This document shows, piece after piece, positions 1 through 11,297 of a stretch of 64,000 nt of DNA. The notes under the pieces are model-generated. The model was not told where the DNA came from. It worked only from the letters and a program-made list of their open reading frames with translations, and ran no database searches. The stretch spans positions 1 to 64,000 of the forward strand of contig VYCM01000009.1 in assembly GCA_009843915.1 (NCBI GenBank), given 5' to 3'. The position numbers and the translations under genes were made by a program. The stretch is from Acidimicrobiaceae bacterium. Its GTDB lineage: Bacteria; Actinomycetota; Acidimicrobiia; Acidimicrobiales; Aldehydirespiratoraceae. Position 1 is the stretch's first letter. Every line of letters starts with the position of its first letter.

Positions 1-1254
1 CCCACCATCGAAGCCAGGCGGACGGGCTCACGAGCAGCGCTCCCAGCAGGGTCGCCGCGGCCCCGAACGCGCCGAGGCTTGCGGCCGGCCTCAAGGAGCC
101 GGTGGCCCCCGGCTCCGCATCGGCCAGCCGTGTGGCGCTCCGCGCGCTCCGGACCGTCAAGAGAACGGTCGCGGCCAGCAGCACCGCGATCAGTGAATTG
201 GCCGCGAAGTCCGACACACCGTAAGTCACCTCGTCGGCGCGGACGGCGCCGGGATCCACACCCGGCGGTATGGACGGCCACGGAGGGGTGCGAAGGTCGG
301 CGTAGCGCACCAGTTCCGACATGTGGTGCCATCCGGCTGGAGGCGCGCCGCTCAGCGCCCTTCCGGCCGCCATCTGGACCATCTCGCCGGACACGTCGAT
401 CTCCGAGGCGGCATAGCAGTCGTTCTGGCTGCACCGGTCGGCGATGATCAGACGAACGGGAACGAACGCGGCGAGGAATCCGGCGCTGAACGCAGCCCAG
501 CGGCGCAGCGCCGCCGTGCGCAGCACATTCTTGAGCGGGTGGCCGTTGGCCGCGTTGCGGGCCAGCATGAACACGGCCGCCAGTGGCGGCGCCACATAGA
601 CGAGGTCGTAGGTCATCGACGCCGCGAGGCCCAGCGACGCCATCAACGCCAGTTCGCGCCAGGACACCGGCCGGGCCTTGAGGTCGCGGTCGCGGGCCAC
701 GGCCAGCGCCAGCAGCAGGATGAGGATCATCCAGCCGATGATCCGGAACGAGTACTTCGTCAGCGACCCGGCCGGTCCTGCGGCGACGAGGACGGCGGCG
801 AATATCAGCGGGTATAGGGCCGTGGCCGGATGGAGCCGGGCGGTTGCCGGTGACGTCTGGGGGAAGCAAGCGCGGCCGCGACCCGCGTCGCCACCACCGC
901 CAGCACTGCGACGGCCAGCACCCGCAGCACGCCCTGCACGGCACTGAGCGTCAGGCCGGTCGCCTCGGCCGCTTCAACTGTGAACGACCGCTCGATCGCT
1001 TCGGTGAACCGGCCGATCGGCCTGAAGTTGCCGTGGTCGAGGAACACACCGATATCGGTGTAGACCCCGCGCGCCGCCTCGAAGGGGTTCGATCCGTACA
1101 GTCGGGCCGCCTCGTAGGCTCGCTGGCGTTCGTCCCCCTGGAGCGAGAAGCCCAGCAGCGGGGCTGTGACGATCAGCGCCGGCGCGGCCGCAGCGGGCCA
1201 GAGCCACCGGGATCGCGGCGGCGTGCTGTCGGCCACGGTGTGCAGGCTAGTCAT
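1..1254 (-). pseudogene. polytopic membrane protein, 3' end outside window, reading frame broken near 865
   Basis: From the ATG at 1254 the frame codes a hydrophobic N-terminus with an NFRPIGRF motif and runs to a stop at about 805. The same protein then continues in another frame from about 865 to the left edge (RLHPATALYPL, later RLIIADRCSQNDCY and more membrane segments). The divergent neighbour at 1283-2954 is a clear paralogue (NFRPLGRF, ALHPASFFPFFF, RLAIAAECSRGECY) and shows that about 35 codons are missing where the frames switch. An out-of-frame deletion or an assembly error explains this. Family not recognised; several transmembrane helices and a Cys-containing outer loop can be seen. 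The start almost touches that of the divergent paralogue. Confidence 0.6.
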
Positions 1255-1282
1255 GTGTGGCCTGGATGTAGCCTCGGCGACG

Positions 1283-2954
1283 ATGCGACGGCAGCGGAGC
1301 GTTCTGAGGAAGCCCCTCCTGCATGTCGCCGGGCCGTCAGCGGTGATCATGGCCCCGTTGCTGGGGCTGACGTTCCACAGCGATCAGCGAATCATGATGT
1401 ATTGGCTTACCGGCGCGTTCGGAGCGGATCCGTTCGCGATCGTGAATCAGAACCTTGCTGAGATAGGTGACTTTGTCCGGCAGGGGAACTTCCGTCCACT
1501 GGGCCGGTTCGTCATCTACATGGAGCAGACCTCCATCTTCGAGGTAGCGGCTGGAACGGGGATCGCGCCTCATGTGATCCAGGGAGTCGTCCGCCTCATC
1601 ATGGTGTCGGCCTTGGCGGTGGCTGCGATGTGCTTCGTCGTTGCGCTGTACGACTCGGCGAGATCGGCGTCCATACCGGGCGCGGCGACAGTGAGACGCC
1701 GGCTGCTCGATCCGTCCGCACCCCTGCCCCCCCGTACTGGCCGCCTTTCCGTTGGTGGTGGCCTCGACATTCGTCGTCTCCGGTGCGTTGCACCCGGCGT
1801 CGTTCTTCCCGTTCTTCTTCGTGGCGGTTGCGATCTATCTGTTGCTGGTCCCGTTGTATGTCTGCTCGGGCGAAGCCATGACCCGGAGGGGCATAGGGAT
1901 CCGATCCGCCGCCTTGTGCGCGGTGCTGGGGATGGTCAGCGCCATGACGTCGGAGCTTCTCTACCTCGTTCCCGTCGTGTGCCTGCTCACCATCGCGACT
2001 CGCTGGTGGCTGTCGCGCCAACCTGGACGGGAACTGATCCGGAGCTCGGCCTTCTCCCGCCTCGTAGCGTTGTCGGTCGGGTTCCTGGTGGTGTTCGTGC
2101 CCAGCCGGCTAGCGATCGCGGCGGAGTGCTCCCGGGGCGAGTGCTACGAGGGCTCTTCTGCGGTTCTCTCGACCCTGTCGGTGGAACAATGGCTCGGCCG
2201 GGCGGTGGCCGGACTGCAATTCGAGACGCTGTCATCGACGCTGGCCGGCGACTACGACAATCTGTCTCTGGCTCGCGACCCGATCGACTTCGTGACCAAT
2301 GTCTGGCTGATCCTTGTCGTCCTGTCGCTGGGGTGCCTCGCCGTGACAGCTGCGATCCGAGTGTCGCGGGCGTCCGAGTCCGCTGATCGCCTTGGTGCCG
2401 GGGACCTGCGCAGGTTCGGCGCGGCGCTGTGTGGATTCGGGAGCCTCCTGGCTCTGGTGACGACTCTGATGGTGAGCCTCTCGGAAGGCCTGCAGGGATG
2501 GCACGACCGCGGCTTCGGACTGGACCAGTGGCGTGATTCGCTGCTGGTGCAGATTGCTTGGGCACTCATCTTGTATGGCCTCGCCGTCATCGCGCTGTCC
2601 TACATCGGCCGAGGGAACGAAGGCCGCCGGGCCCGAAGGGCGTGGCTGGCTGCCGGGGTGACAGCATTGGTGTTCGTCATGTCGATGAACGCCTTCATGG
2701 CCAACGACAAGTTCTCGATCTGGAGACGTACAGGATCTGACAGCACTGCTGTCAACCTCATCGCCACAGCCAGCGTCGACTTCGACCGGTCGGAGCGGGG
2801 TCAGGCCATACGGTGCGAGCTCATATCGGCCTACACGGAGCGCAACTGCACCGATTGCTGGCATTCGGGACAGCGAGTGCTCGAGGAACTGAACCGGTTG
2901 TCGAGGTCCAGGCACAACGCGGACTTCTGTCCCGTTGGCCTTCTGTCCCGCTGA
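1283..2954 (+). pseudogene. polytopic membrane protein, frameshifted at a C7 run (1727-1733)
   Basis: The first frame (ATG 1283, alternative ATG 1253) encodes a membrane protein up to about 1733. The continuation lies in the next frame and ends at the TGA at 2952-2954. Removing one C from the run of seven at 1727-1733 joins the halves into about 556 residues with roughly 8-10 hydrophobic segments and a loop with paired cysteines (AECSRGECY). A C-terminal outer domain contains further cysteines (ERNCTDCWHSG). It is paralogous to the divergent gene on the left. Function unknown; the membrane topology recalls GT-C or O-antigen-type envelope proteins, which is only a guess. It may be a real pseudogene, a phase-variable tract or a homopolymer error. 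Base composition looks less GC-rich than the following genes. Confidence 0.6.
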
Positions 2955-2982
2955 TCGCCGACGACCGATGCCGGAGGGCCAC

Positions 2983-3684
2983 ATGCCGACGATGATGCCG
3001 GCCACCACCCGGCTGAAGTGGGCGGTGGTCGGATGGACTCTGGGGTTCTTGGGAAGTCTGGCCGCGGTGGTGGTCTTGGCCCTGTATGGGTTGGACCTTG
3101 GCGGCGACGACGCTTCCTCGGAGTTGACGCTGGGACCGCTGTTCCTGTTGCAGATTCCTCTGTGGATCGGCCTGCTGGGCACGCCGCTGCTGGCGCGGAC
3201 GCGCGGTCTGCACTGGAAGGAGCAGATGGGATGGCGAATGCGGCTCGTAGATGTGCCCACCGGCATCGCCGCCGGCCTGCTGCTGCAGTTCGTGTTGCTG
3301 CCGCTGCTCTATCTCCCGATCCTCGAGGTGTTCGAGGATCTCGACGTGGAGGGTCCGGCCCGTGAGTTGACCGAGATGGCCGAGGCGTCGCCGGAGGTCG
3401 CGATGCTGGTGTTCATGACCGTGATCGCGGCTCCGCTCACGGAGGAGGTCTTCTTCCGGGGCCTGCTGCAGGGAGCGCTGCGCGATCGGTTCGGCCCGGT
3501 TCGTGCGGTGGTGATCTCCTCGCTGGCGTTCGCGGTGGTTCACTTCCAGGTGGTGCAGTTCCCGGCGCTGCTCGTGATCGGCGTGGTGCACGCTCTGCTG
3601 GTGCTGGCCACCAGGCGTCTGGGCGCGGCCCTGTGGTCGCACGTCGCCTTCAACGCCGCCACCGTGGTGGTTCTGCTGTCGTGA
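2983..3684 (+). CDS. CPBP family intramembrane metalloprotease
   Basis: Encodes about 233 residues with 6-8 membrane helices. It carries the three CPBP (Abi/Rce1-type) motifs: EEVFFRG, FAVVHF and HVAFNA, which supply the glutamates and histidines of the membrane-embedded glutamic/metal active site. Family members cleave prenylated or other membrane substrates; the substrate here is unknown. The ATG at 2983 is preferred over an upstream ATG at 2968 because GGAGG lies 5-6 bases before it. The stop overlaps the GTG start of the next gene (GTGA), so the two are translationally coupled. This suggests a shared envelope role. Confidence 0.85.
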   Translation: MPTMMPATTRLKWAVVGWTLGFLGSLAAVVVLALYGLDLGGDDASSELTLGPLFLLQIPLWIGLLGTPLLARTRGLHWKEQMGWRMRLVDVPTGIAAGLLLQFVLLPLLYLPILEVFEDLDVEGPARELTEMAEASPEVAMLVFMTVIAAPLTEEVFFRGLLQGALRDRFGPVRAVVISSLAFAVVHFQVVQFPALLVIGVVHALLVLATRRLGAALWSHVAFNAATVVVLLS

Positions 3685-6452
3685 AGCTGCCGGACGGCGT
3701 GCTGGAACCCAGCAGGAGAACCACCTCCGTACTCACGTCGGTACTCGTCGGCGCGGTGGTGGCGCTGGTGACCGCGTTCCTGGTGGCCAACCTGAGGCCG
3801 TGGCTCTGGTTCACGGACACCACACCCACCGGAGGCGATCTCGGAGCCCATGTCTGGGCTCCTGCATACCTCCGCGATGTCCTGATCGGCGAGCTGAGGC
3901 TCACCGGGTGGACCCACGACTGGTACGCCGGTTTTCCCGCCTTCACGTTCTACATGGTGGTCCCCTCGTTGCTCGTTGTGGTCGTCGACGCGGGCCTCGG
4001 GCTTCACGAGGCGGTGTTCGCCCACCTCGCGGTGGCTCTCGCGGCCGGTGCGGCCGCGCTGGTGGTGGCCCGGCGGGCAGCACGGTCCGCCAGCCAGTGC
4101 TGGGCGATCGCATTGGTCGTCGCCGGGGTGGCCGGTGCGGCCAAGCTGTTCGTCGACGCCCCGGCGGCCGACCGCGCCCTGGCCGCGCTGCTGCTGCCGG
4201 CCGCCGTGGCCTGGTGCGCCTGGTACGGCCTGCGTCGCAGACCCCGCTGGCGGGCGGGAGCGTCGGTGGCCGCGGCCCTTCTGGCGCTCGTCGTGGTCCC
4301 CATGCCGTACGGCGTGTCACTGAAGCTGGTGACGATCGCGGGAGTCGTGGTGCTGCCCGCGGCGGTGTGGGCGATGACCCGCCTGGGCGGGATCGGCGCC
4401 GAGGGTCAGGCGCTGGCCTCCGTGGCCACCCTGCTGTTCCTCTTCGACCGCTCCTTCAACATCTACGGCGGGAACCTGATGTCCACCATGGCGGGCGAGT
4501 TCGCCTACTCGCTGGGCCTGGCCACCGCGGTCCTCTACATAGGAGTCGCCGTCCGGGGCATGCAGACCGACCGGCACAGGATCCTGGCCGGCGCGCTGCT
4601 GGCCCTCACGGGGTTGATGCACCTGTTCTCTGCGTTCTTCGCGCTGGCCGCGGTGGCAGCCCTGCTGCTCGTTCTGCCGTGGCGTGCCGCCGAATGGCGA
4701 CGCCGGCTGGTGTGGACCGTCTCCAGCGGAGCGCTGGCCGCTGCGCTCAGCGCGTGGTGGGTGCTGCCGTTCTGGTGGAACCGGGGCCTGCTGAACGACA
4801 TGGGTTGGGGCAAGGAGCGCCGCTACCTGTCCTCGCTCTGGTCGCGCAGCTCCTTCGACTACAGCTTCCTTGCGAACGATCCGCCGTTGCAGCTGTTCGT
4901 GGTGCTGGCGGCGGCCGGAGCGGTGCTGCTGTTCCTCCGGCGGGGGCGGCTCGGCATGGCCCTGGCGCTGACCGGGGCGATCGTGGCCGCGGGCTTCCTG
5001 ATCCTGCCCGAGGGGCGCCTGTGGAACGTCCGGATCCTGCCCTTCTACTACCTCACCGTCTACCTGACGGCGGCTCTCGGCATAGGCGAGGCGATCCGGA
5101 CGGGCCGCTCGGCCCTCGACCGCCGGCAGGCCGCCCGGGCCGCGGCTGGAGAGACCGACGAGGATGCCGAGGCCGCGACGGCCGGCGAGGCCGGGGAGGC
5201 CGACGAGGGTGCCGGGGCCGGCCGGTTCAGGGTGTCGGCGGGAGCGATCGTGGCCAGCGGCTCGGTCGTGGTGATGACGGCCGCGGTGTTGGTGATGGTG
5301 GGACTGCCGTTGCGGTCCCTGCCCTTCGGGAATCTCGGTGACGACGGCGTCTACCGTTGGGGACCGTTAAGTTCCAGCGAGTCCAACCTCGGGCCGTACT
5401 GGGTCGAGTACAACTTCGAGGGCTACGAGGGCAGGGGACCGACGGCCGACGGCGGGGGCAGCTCGGAGTATTGGGACCTCGTCGCGACGATGGACCGGAT
5501 CGGTGAGAGCCACGGCTGCGGCCCCGCCCTCTGGGAGTACGAATCCGGCCGGCTCGGCTCCTACGGCACTCCGATGGCGCCGATGCTGCTGCCGTACTGG
5601 ACCGACCGCTGCATCGCGTCGATGGAGGGCCTCTACTTCGAGGCTTCGGCCACCGTCCCGTACCATTTCCTGATGCAGTCGGAGCTGTCGACCGCCCCCT
5701 CCCGAGCCCAGCGGGACCTGCCCTATTCGGGACTCGATGTCGCCGCGGGCGTCGAGCACATGCGGCTCATGGGGGTTCGCTACTACATGGCGTTCTCCGA
5801 GGACGCGGTGAGCCAGGCCCGAGCCGCGGCGGACCTCACCGAGATCGGCGCGACGCCGCTGGGCCCGTGGGTCGTGTTCGAGGTGTCCGGCCACGCGCCG
5901 GCGGTCGGCCTGTCGAGGCTGCCGGTGGTGGTCGACGGCCTCGACGACTCAGACGAGGAGTGGCTCGAGGCATCGGTGGGAGCGTTCCTGGCTGCCGGCC
6001 GGGACGGACCCGTGCTCGCGGCCGACGGTCCCGACGCCTGGCCCCGGATGACTCTTCCCGACGTCCGGGGTGAGCGCCGCGATGACCCGTCCGGCTCGGA
6101 CTTGGGCCGCCAGGAGGTGATGCGGCGGCTGTCGGATGTCCTTGGAGATATCGCGCCGGTCGAGAACATCGAGCCGGCAGAGGTCAGCGGCCTCGTCCGC
6201 GGTGACCATTCGATCTCATTCTCGGTGGACCGGGTGGGATCTCCGGTTCTGGTGCGGACTTCGTACTTCCCCAACTGGTCGGTGTCGGGCGCGCAGGGGC
6301 CCTACCGCGTGACCCCCAACTTCATGGTGGTGGTGCCGACCGGTACCGAGGTCCGCATGACCTACGGCCGCAGCCCGGTGGAGTGGTTCGCGATGGCGGT
6401 CACCTTGGTGGGACTGGCGGCGGTCGTGTGGCTCCTGGCGCGACGGCCGTGA
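3681..6452 (+). CDS. large polytopic membrane protein (PTPS-related / GT-C-like)
   Basis: About 923 residues. An early motif (TGGDLGAHVWAPAYLRD, near residues 50-70) and a long array of membrane helices (about 12) resemble the '6-pyruvoyl-tetrahydropterin synthase-related' membrane proteins, which look like GT-C glycosyltransferases with an aspartate in the first outer loop. An Ala/Glu-rich cytoplasmic-type linker (about residues 490-515) precedes a last hydrophobic segment, then a large soluble region (about 540-900) and a C-terminal anchor. Start GTG 3681 overlaps the upstream stop, and its own stop overlaps the GT2 start. Coupling to a polyprenyl-phosphate-glycosyltransferase-like gene suggests lipid-linked sugar transfer to the envelope; that is inference. 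Confidence 0.75.
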   Translation: MKLPDGVLEPSRRTTSVLTSVLVGAVVALVTAFLVANLRPWLWFTDTTPTGGDLGAHVWAPAYLRDVLIGELRLTGWTHDWYAGFPAFTFYMVVPSLLVVVVDAGLGLHEAVFAHLAVALAAGAAALVVARRAARSASQCWAIALVVAGVAGAAKLFVDAPAADRALAALLLPAAVAWCAWYGLRRRPRWRAGASVAAALLALVVVPMPYGVSLKLVTIAGVVVLPAAVWAMTRLGGIGAEGQALASVATLLFLFDRSFNIYGGNLMSTMAGEFAYSLGLATAVLYIGVAVRGMQTDRHRILAGALLALTGLMHLFSAFFALAAVAALLLVLPWRAAEWRRRLVWTVSSGALAAALSAWWVLPFWWNRGLLNDMGWGKERRYLSSLWSRSSFDYSFLANDPPLQLFVVLAAAGAVLLFLRRGRLGMALALTGAIVAAGFLILPEGRLWNVRILPFYYLTVYLTAALGIGEAIRTGRSALDRRQAARAAAGETDEDAEAATAGEAGEADEGAGAGRFRVSAGAIVASGSVVVMTAAVLVMVGLPLRSLPFGNLGDDGVYRWGPLSSSESNLGPYWVEYNFEGYEGRGPTADGGGSSEYWDLVATMDRIGESHGCGPALWEYESGRLGSYGTPMAPMLLPYWTDRCIASMEGLYFEASATVPYHFLMQSELSTAPSRAQRDLPYSGLDVAAGVEHMRLMGVRYYMAFSEDAVSQARAAADLTEIGATPLGPWVVFEVSGHAPAVGLSRLPVVVDGLDDSDEEWLEASVGAFLAAGRDGPVLAADGPDAWPRMTLPDVRGERRDDPSGSDLGRQEVMRRLSDVLGDIAPVENIEPAEVSGLVRGDHSISFSVDRVGSPVLVRTSYFPNWSVSGAQGPYRVTPNFMVVVPTGTEVRMTYGRSPVEWFAMAVTLVGLAAVVWLLARRP

Positions 6453-7177
6453 GGTTCTCGGTGATCGTTCCGGCCTACCGCGAGGCTGGCCGCATCGGCG
6501 ACACGGTCGCCGCGCTGCGCACCGCCTTGGCCGGCGTGAAGGCCGACGGCGGCGCGGAGATCGTGGTGGTCGACGACGGCTCCGACGACGGCACCGCCGA
6601 TGCCGCTCGAGCTGCCGATGCCGACGTAGTGGTTGAACTCGGCGTGAACCGGGGCAAGGGCGAGGCGGTAAGGGTTGGGATGCGGGCCGCTTCGGGACAG
6701 GTCGTGGCATTCACTGATGCCGATCTTGCCTACGCGCCGAACCAGCTCGTCGCACTGCTGGAAGAGGTGGAGCGGGGCGCCGATGTGGTTGTTGGCGACC
6801 GTCGCCATCCGCACTCAGTGGCCGTCACCGACCCGTCCTGGCTGCGCAGCGCTGGGAGCCGGACCGTGGCGGCGGTCCGGTGGTTGCTGAGGCTGAGTCC
6901 GGGCCGTGACACGCAGTGCGGCCTCAAGGGCTTCTCGCGGGAAGCCGCCCTGTCGCTGGCCGGGGCGTCGGTGATGGACCGGTTCTCGATGGACGTGGAG
7001 ATTCTCTGGCTCTCCGACCGCCTGGGTCTGGATGTGCGAGAGCTGCCGGTCGAGGTTGTCAACCGGCAGTCTTCCTCGGTGCGGGTCGTCAGCGACGGGT
7101 GGGAGCTGGTGCTCGACATGTGCCGCATCCGGACGCGGGCCCTGCTGGGCCGCTACCCGAACAAGTCTGGCGGGTAG
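6449..7177 (+). CDS. family 2 glycosyltransferase, dolichyl/polyprenyl-phosphate glucosyltransferase-like
   Basis: About 242 residues of a GT-A fold. The N-terminus SVIVPAYREAGRI is followed by VVDDGSDDGT (nucleotide binding), DADLAY (metal-binding DxD equivalent) and RDTQCGLKGFSR, a signature close to that of ALG5-type dolichyl-phosphate glucosyltransferases. No C-terminal membrane domain is present. It probably loads a sugar onto a polyprenyl phosphate at the inner face of the membrane, supplying the neighbouring GT-C-like protein. GTG 6449 is chosen because it overlaps the upstream stop (GTGA) and starts directly at the conserved strand. The gap to manB is 5 bases. Confidence 0.85.
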   Translation: MRFSVIVPAYREAGRIGDTVAALRTALAGVKADGGAEIVVVDDGSDDGTADAARAADADVVVELGVNRGKGEAVRVGMRAASGQVVAFTDADLAYAPNQLVALLEEVERGADVVVGDRRHPHSVAVTDPSWLRSAGSRTVAAVRWLLRLSPGRDTQCGLKGFSREAALSLAGASVMDRFSMDVEILWLSDRLGLDVRELPVEVVNRQSSSVRVVSDGWELVLDMCRIRTRALLGRYPNKSGG

Positions 7178-7182
7178 CGGCG

Positions 7183-8526
7183 GTGGCCGACCTCGACGCC
7201 ATCTTCAAGGCCTACGACATCCGTGGGATCGTGGGATCCGAGATCGACGCCGAAGCCTGTTTCGCCATCGGAGCGGCCTTCGGAGGCCACGGGCGCGATC
7301 AGGGCTCGGCCCGTGTGGTGGTCGGCCGCGACATGCGTCCCGACGGCGCCGAGCTGTCTGCGGCTTTCTGCCGGGGCGCGGCTGCGGCCGGCGTCGATGT
7401 GATGGACATCGGCATGTGCGCTACCGAGATGGTGTACTTCGCATCCGGGCGGTTCGGCATCCCCGGTGCGATGTTCACCGCCTCGCACAACCCGGTCGGC
7501 TACAACGGCATCAAGCTCTGCGGCCCGGGCGCGACCCCCATCGGGACCGGCACGGGACTGGAGGCGATCAAGGCCCGCGCCTCCGACCGGCCGCCGCGGA
7601 CGGCCGCCGCAGGAGCGATCACTCGACACGACATCCTGGCCCGTTACGTCGAACATGTTCTGTCCTTCGTGGATGCCGGCGGGCTGCAGCCGCTGCGACT
7701 GGCGGTCGACACCGCCAACGGCATGGGCGGCCTGGTGGCGCCGGCGGTCTTCGATCCACTGCCCTTCGAGGTCGACTACCTCCATCCTGAGCTCGACGGC
7801 ACGTTCCCCAACCATCCGGCCGACCCGCTCCGGCCCGAGAACCTGCAGGATGTCCAGCGCAGGGTGAGCGCCGTCTCGGCCGATGCCGGACTGGCCTTCG
7901 ACGGCGACGCCGACCGGGTGTTCGTGGTGGACGAGCAGTCCCGGCCGCTCTCGGGCTCCCTGACCGCATCGATCATCGCGACCGTGATGCTCGAGCGCGA
8001 GCCCGGCGCGACGATCGTGCACAACGTGATCTGCTCGAGGGCCCTGCCGGAGGTCGTCGAGGAGCGGGGAGGCCATACGGTGCGGACGCGGGTGGGGCAC
8101 TCGTTCATGAAGGAGGCCATGGCCTCCAGCGGAGCGGTGTTCGGAGGCGAGCATTCCGGCCACTACTACTTCCGGGGCAACTACGGCGCCGACAGCGCCA
8201 TGATCGCAGTGCTGGTCCTGCTGGAGGTGCTCGGCCGGCACGACGGCAACCTCAGCGACCTGGTCGCACCGCTGGAGCGCTACGCCGCGTCGGGCGAAGT
8301 CAACCGCGATGTGGTCGACCAGGTGGCGATGATCGAGCGGGTGGCGGCCGCGTTCGCGGGCTGCGAGCAGGACCGCCTCGACGGCTTGACCGTCGATTGC
8401 GGCGACTGGTGGTTCAACCTGAGGCCGTCGAACACGGAGCCCCTGCTGCGGCTGAACGTCGAGTCCAGCGATCCGGCCGAAGTCCGAGCCCGAGTCGCTG
8501 ACGTTCTCGCGCTGATCACTCCGTAG
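7183..8526 (+). CDS. manB: phosphomannomutase / phosphoglucomutase
   Basis: About 447 residues of the alpha-D-phosphohexomutase family. It has all four active-site loops: TASHNP (phosphoserine), DGDADR (Mg2+), GEHSGHYYF (sugar specificity) and RPSNTEP (phosphate binding). It interconverts mannose-6-P and mannose-1-P, and possibly the glucose forms, feeding GDP-mannose and envelope glycans. The N-terminus (FKAYDIRG) is typical, which supports the GTG at 7183. It is followed by a Trm112-like gene and an SIS-domain isomerase, the order also known around manB in mycobacteria. Confidence 0.92.
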   Translation: MADLDAIFKAYDIRGIVGSEIDAEACFAIGAAFGGHGRDQGSARVVVGRDMRPDGAELSAAFCRGAAAAGVDVMDIGMCATEMVYFASGRFGIPGAMFTASHNPVGYNGIKLCGPGATPIGTGTGLEAIKARASDRPPRTAAAGAITRHDILARYVEHVLSFVDAGGLQPLRLAVDTANGMGGLVAPAVFDPLPFEVDYLHPELDGTFPNHPADPLRPENLQDVQRRVSAVSADAGLAFDGDADRVFVVDEQSRPLSGSLTASIIATVMLEREPGATIVHNVICSRALPEVVEERGGHTVRTRVGHSFMKEAMASSGAVFGGEHSGHYYFRGNYGADSAMIAVLVLLEVLGRHDGNLSDLVAPLERYAASGEVNRDVVDQVAMIERVAAAFAGCEQDRLDGLTVDCGDWWFNLRPSNTEPLLRLNVESSDPAEVRARVADVLALITP

Positions 8527-8562
8527 CATCAGGGGGATGTCCACCGTTCGAGGAGGTGGCCC

Positions 8563-8823
8563 GTGACACTCGATGCCCGCCTGCTGGAGATTCTCGCCTG
8601 CCCCAGCGACAAGGGACCGCTGCTGTACTTCTCCGACGAAGAGATCTTGTACAACCCCCGGCTGCGTCTCCGCTACCGAGTGGAGGACGGGATTCCCGTG
8701 ATGCTGCTGGATGAGGCCGATTCGATGGGCGACGCCGAGCACGGACGTCTGCTGGCCAAGGCGGAGGCCGACGGAGTCGGTCCCACGTTTCTCGAGGCTG
8801 GCGGCGGCGACAGCGCGGGCTGA
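8563..8823 (+). CDS. Trm112-family small protein
   Basis: 86 residues starting LLEILACPSDKGPLLYF, typical of the bacterial Trm112/YcaR family. Only one cysteine of the usual zinc ribbon is obvious here (ACPSDKG), so it is probably a non-zinc variant. Trm112 proteins stabilise methyltransferases; small bacterial homologues sit beside manB and the SIS isomerase in many actinobacteria with unknown role. GTG start 8563 is supported by GAGGAGG about 6-12 bases upstream. Confidence 0.8.
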   Translation: MTLDARLLEILACPSDKGPLLYFSDEEILYNPRLRLRYRVEDGIPVMLLDEADSMGDAEHGRLLAKAEADGVGPTFLEAGGGDSAG

Positions 8824-8838
8824 GCAAGACAGCGCACC

Positions 8839-9792
8839 ATGGCCACCGACGATCTGTTCGAGGCGCTCCGACACCTGCCCGACCAGGTGCGAGACGCGGC
8901 GGTGGCCGCCGCGGACGTGGGAGGCCTGCCCGCGCCCGGCGAGATCTCCGAAGTGGTGATCATCGGCGCGGGCGGGGGAGGGGTGGCCGGCGACGTGGTG
9001 GAGTCGGTCGCGCAGCTCCAGGGCTCGGAGCCGGTCCTCGCCACCGGTGGCATCAGCCCCGCCTGGCTCTCGGAGTCGTCGCTGGTGGTGGCGGTGTCGC
9101 AGTCCGGCGATGACCAGCCGACGGTGGCCGCAGCCCGTGTTGCTCGCGCCAGCGGTGCGCACATGGTGGCGGTCACCTCCGGGGGCGAGCTGATGTCACT
9201 GTGCACCGGCTGGGGCGTTCCGATCACGCGGGTGGACCCCTTCGCCGGCCCCGCGGCAGGACTCGGCGTGGTGATCGTGCCGGTGCTGGTGCTGCTCGAG
9301 CGCGTCGGCGTGCTCGAGGGCATGAACAGGCTGATCTCCGAGAGCGCCGAGCAGATCGAAGCCCGCCGCCGGCTCATCGATGCCGATCCTGCACAGCTGG
9401 AGGCTCTGGCCACGAGCGTTCAGGACCGGATGGCGGTCGTGTGCGGCGCTGGGGGCGTGGGCAAGCACGCCGCCCGCCGGTGGGTCCACCAACTGGACCG
9501 GATCGGCGGGGTGTCGTCGGTGCGCCGCAACCTCCCGGCCGATGAGGCTGAGGCCGCGTCCTTCCGCACGCTGGCCCAGCGGATCCCGGCGGGCGTCGCC
9601 ACGATCGTGCTGCGCCACGACTTCGAGCCCCCGGGGCTAGCCGACCGCATCGACCTGCTCGGCGGCGAGGTGGCAGCCCTACACGAAGTGAGAGCGGCTG
9701 GGGAGGGTGCTCTCGCGCAACTGCTGGACCTGGTCCTGGTCGGTGACGCGGTCGCGGGGTTAGCGTCGCGGCGCGTTCGGGAGGACCCATGA
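8839..9792 (+). CDS. SIS-domain protein, bifunctional phosphoglucose/phosphomannose isomerase-like
   Basis: 317 residues with a tandem SIS layout. An N-terminal sugar-phosphate pocket (VVIIGAGGGGVAGDVV, VVAVSQSGDDQPT) is followed by an interdomain helix and a C-terminal PGI/PMI-type region ending in a long helix (HEVRAAGEGALAQLLDLVLVGD). It is the positional equivalent of the mycobacterial protein next to manB (Rv3256c type). The glycine-rich and SQSG motifs for phosphate binding are visible. I cannot confirm the catalytic glutamate/histidine, so real isomerase activity is uncertain. It lies 15 bases after the Trm112-like gene. Confidence 0.75.
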   Translation: MATDDLFEALRHLPDQVRDAAVAAADVGGLPAPGEISEVVIIGAGGGGVAGDVVESVAQLQGSEPVLATGGISPAWLSESSLVVAVSQSGDDQPTVAAARVARASGAHMVAVTSGGELMSLCTGWGVPITRVDPFAGPAAGLGVVIVPVLVLLERVGVLEGMNRLISESAEQIEARRRLIDADPAQLEALATSVQDRMAVVCGAGGVGKHAARRWVHQLDRIGGVSSVRRNLPADEAEAASFRTLAQRIPAGVATIVLRHDFEPPGLADRIDLLGGEVAALHEVRAAGEGALAQLLDLVLVGDAVAGLASRRVREDP

Positions 9793-9801
9793 TCGAAGGT
9801 G

Positions 9802-11256
<1,455 letters not shown>

Positions 11257-11297
11257 CCGGTACGGTAAGCCGGCAACTTGGTCCGAAGGGAGCACAG

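Noticed and set aside
7153-9162. Long open frame on the minus strand opposite manB and the isomerase
   Set aside because: Composition (Arg/Gly/His-rich) and position show it is a GC-bias shadow of the plus-strand genes. The same holds for minus-strand frames opposite secA and prfB.
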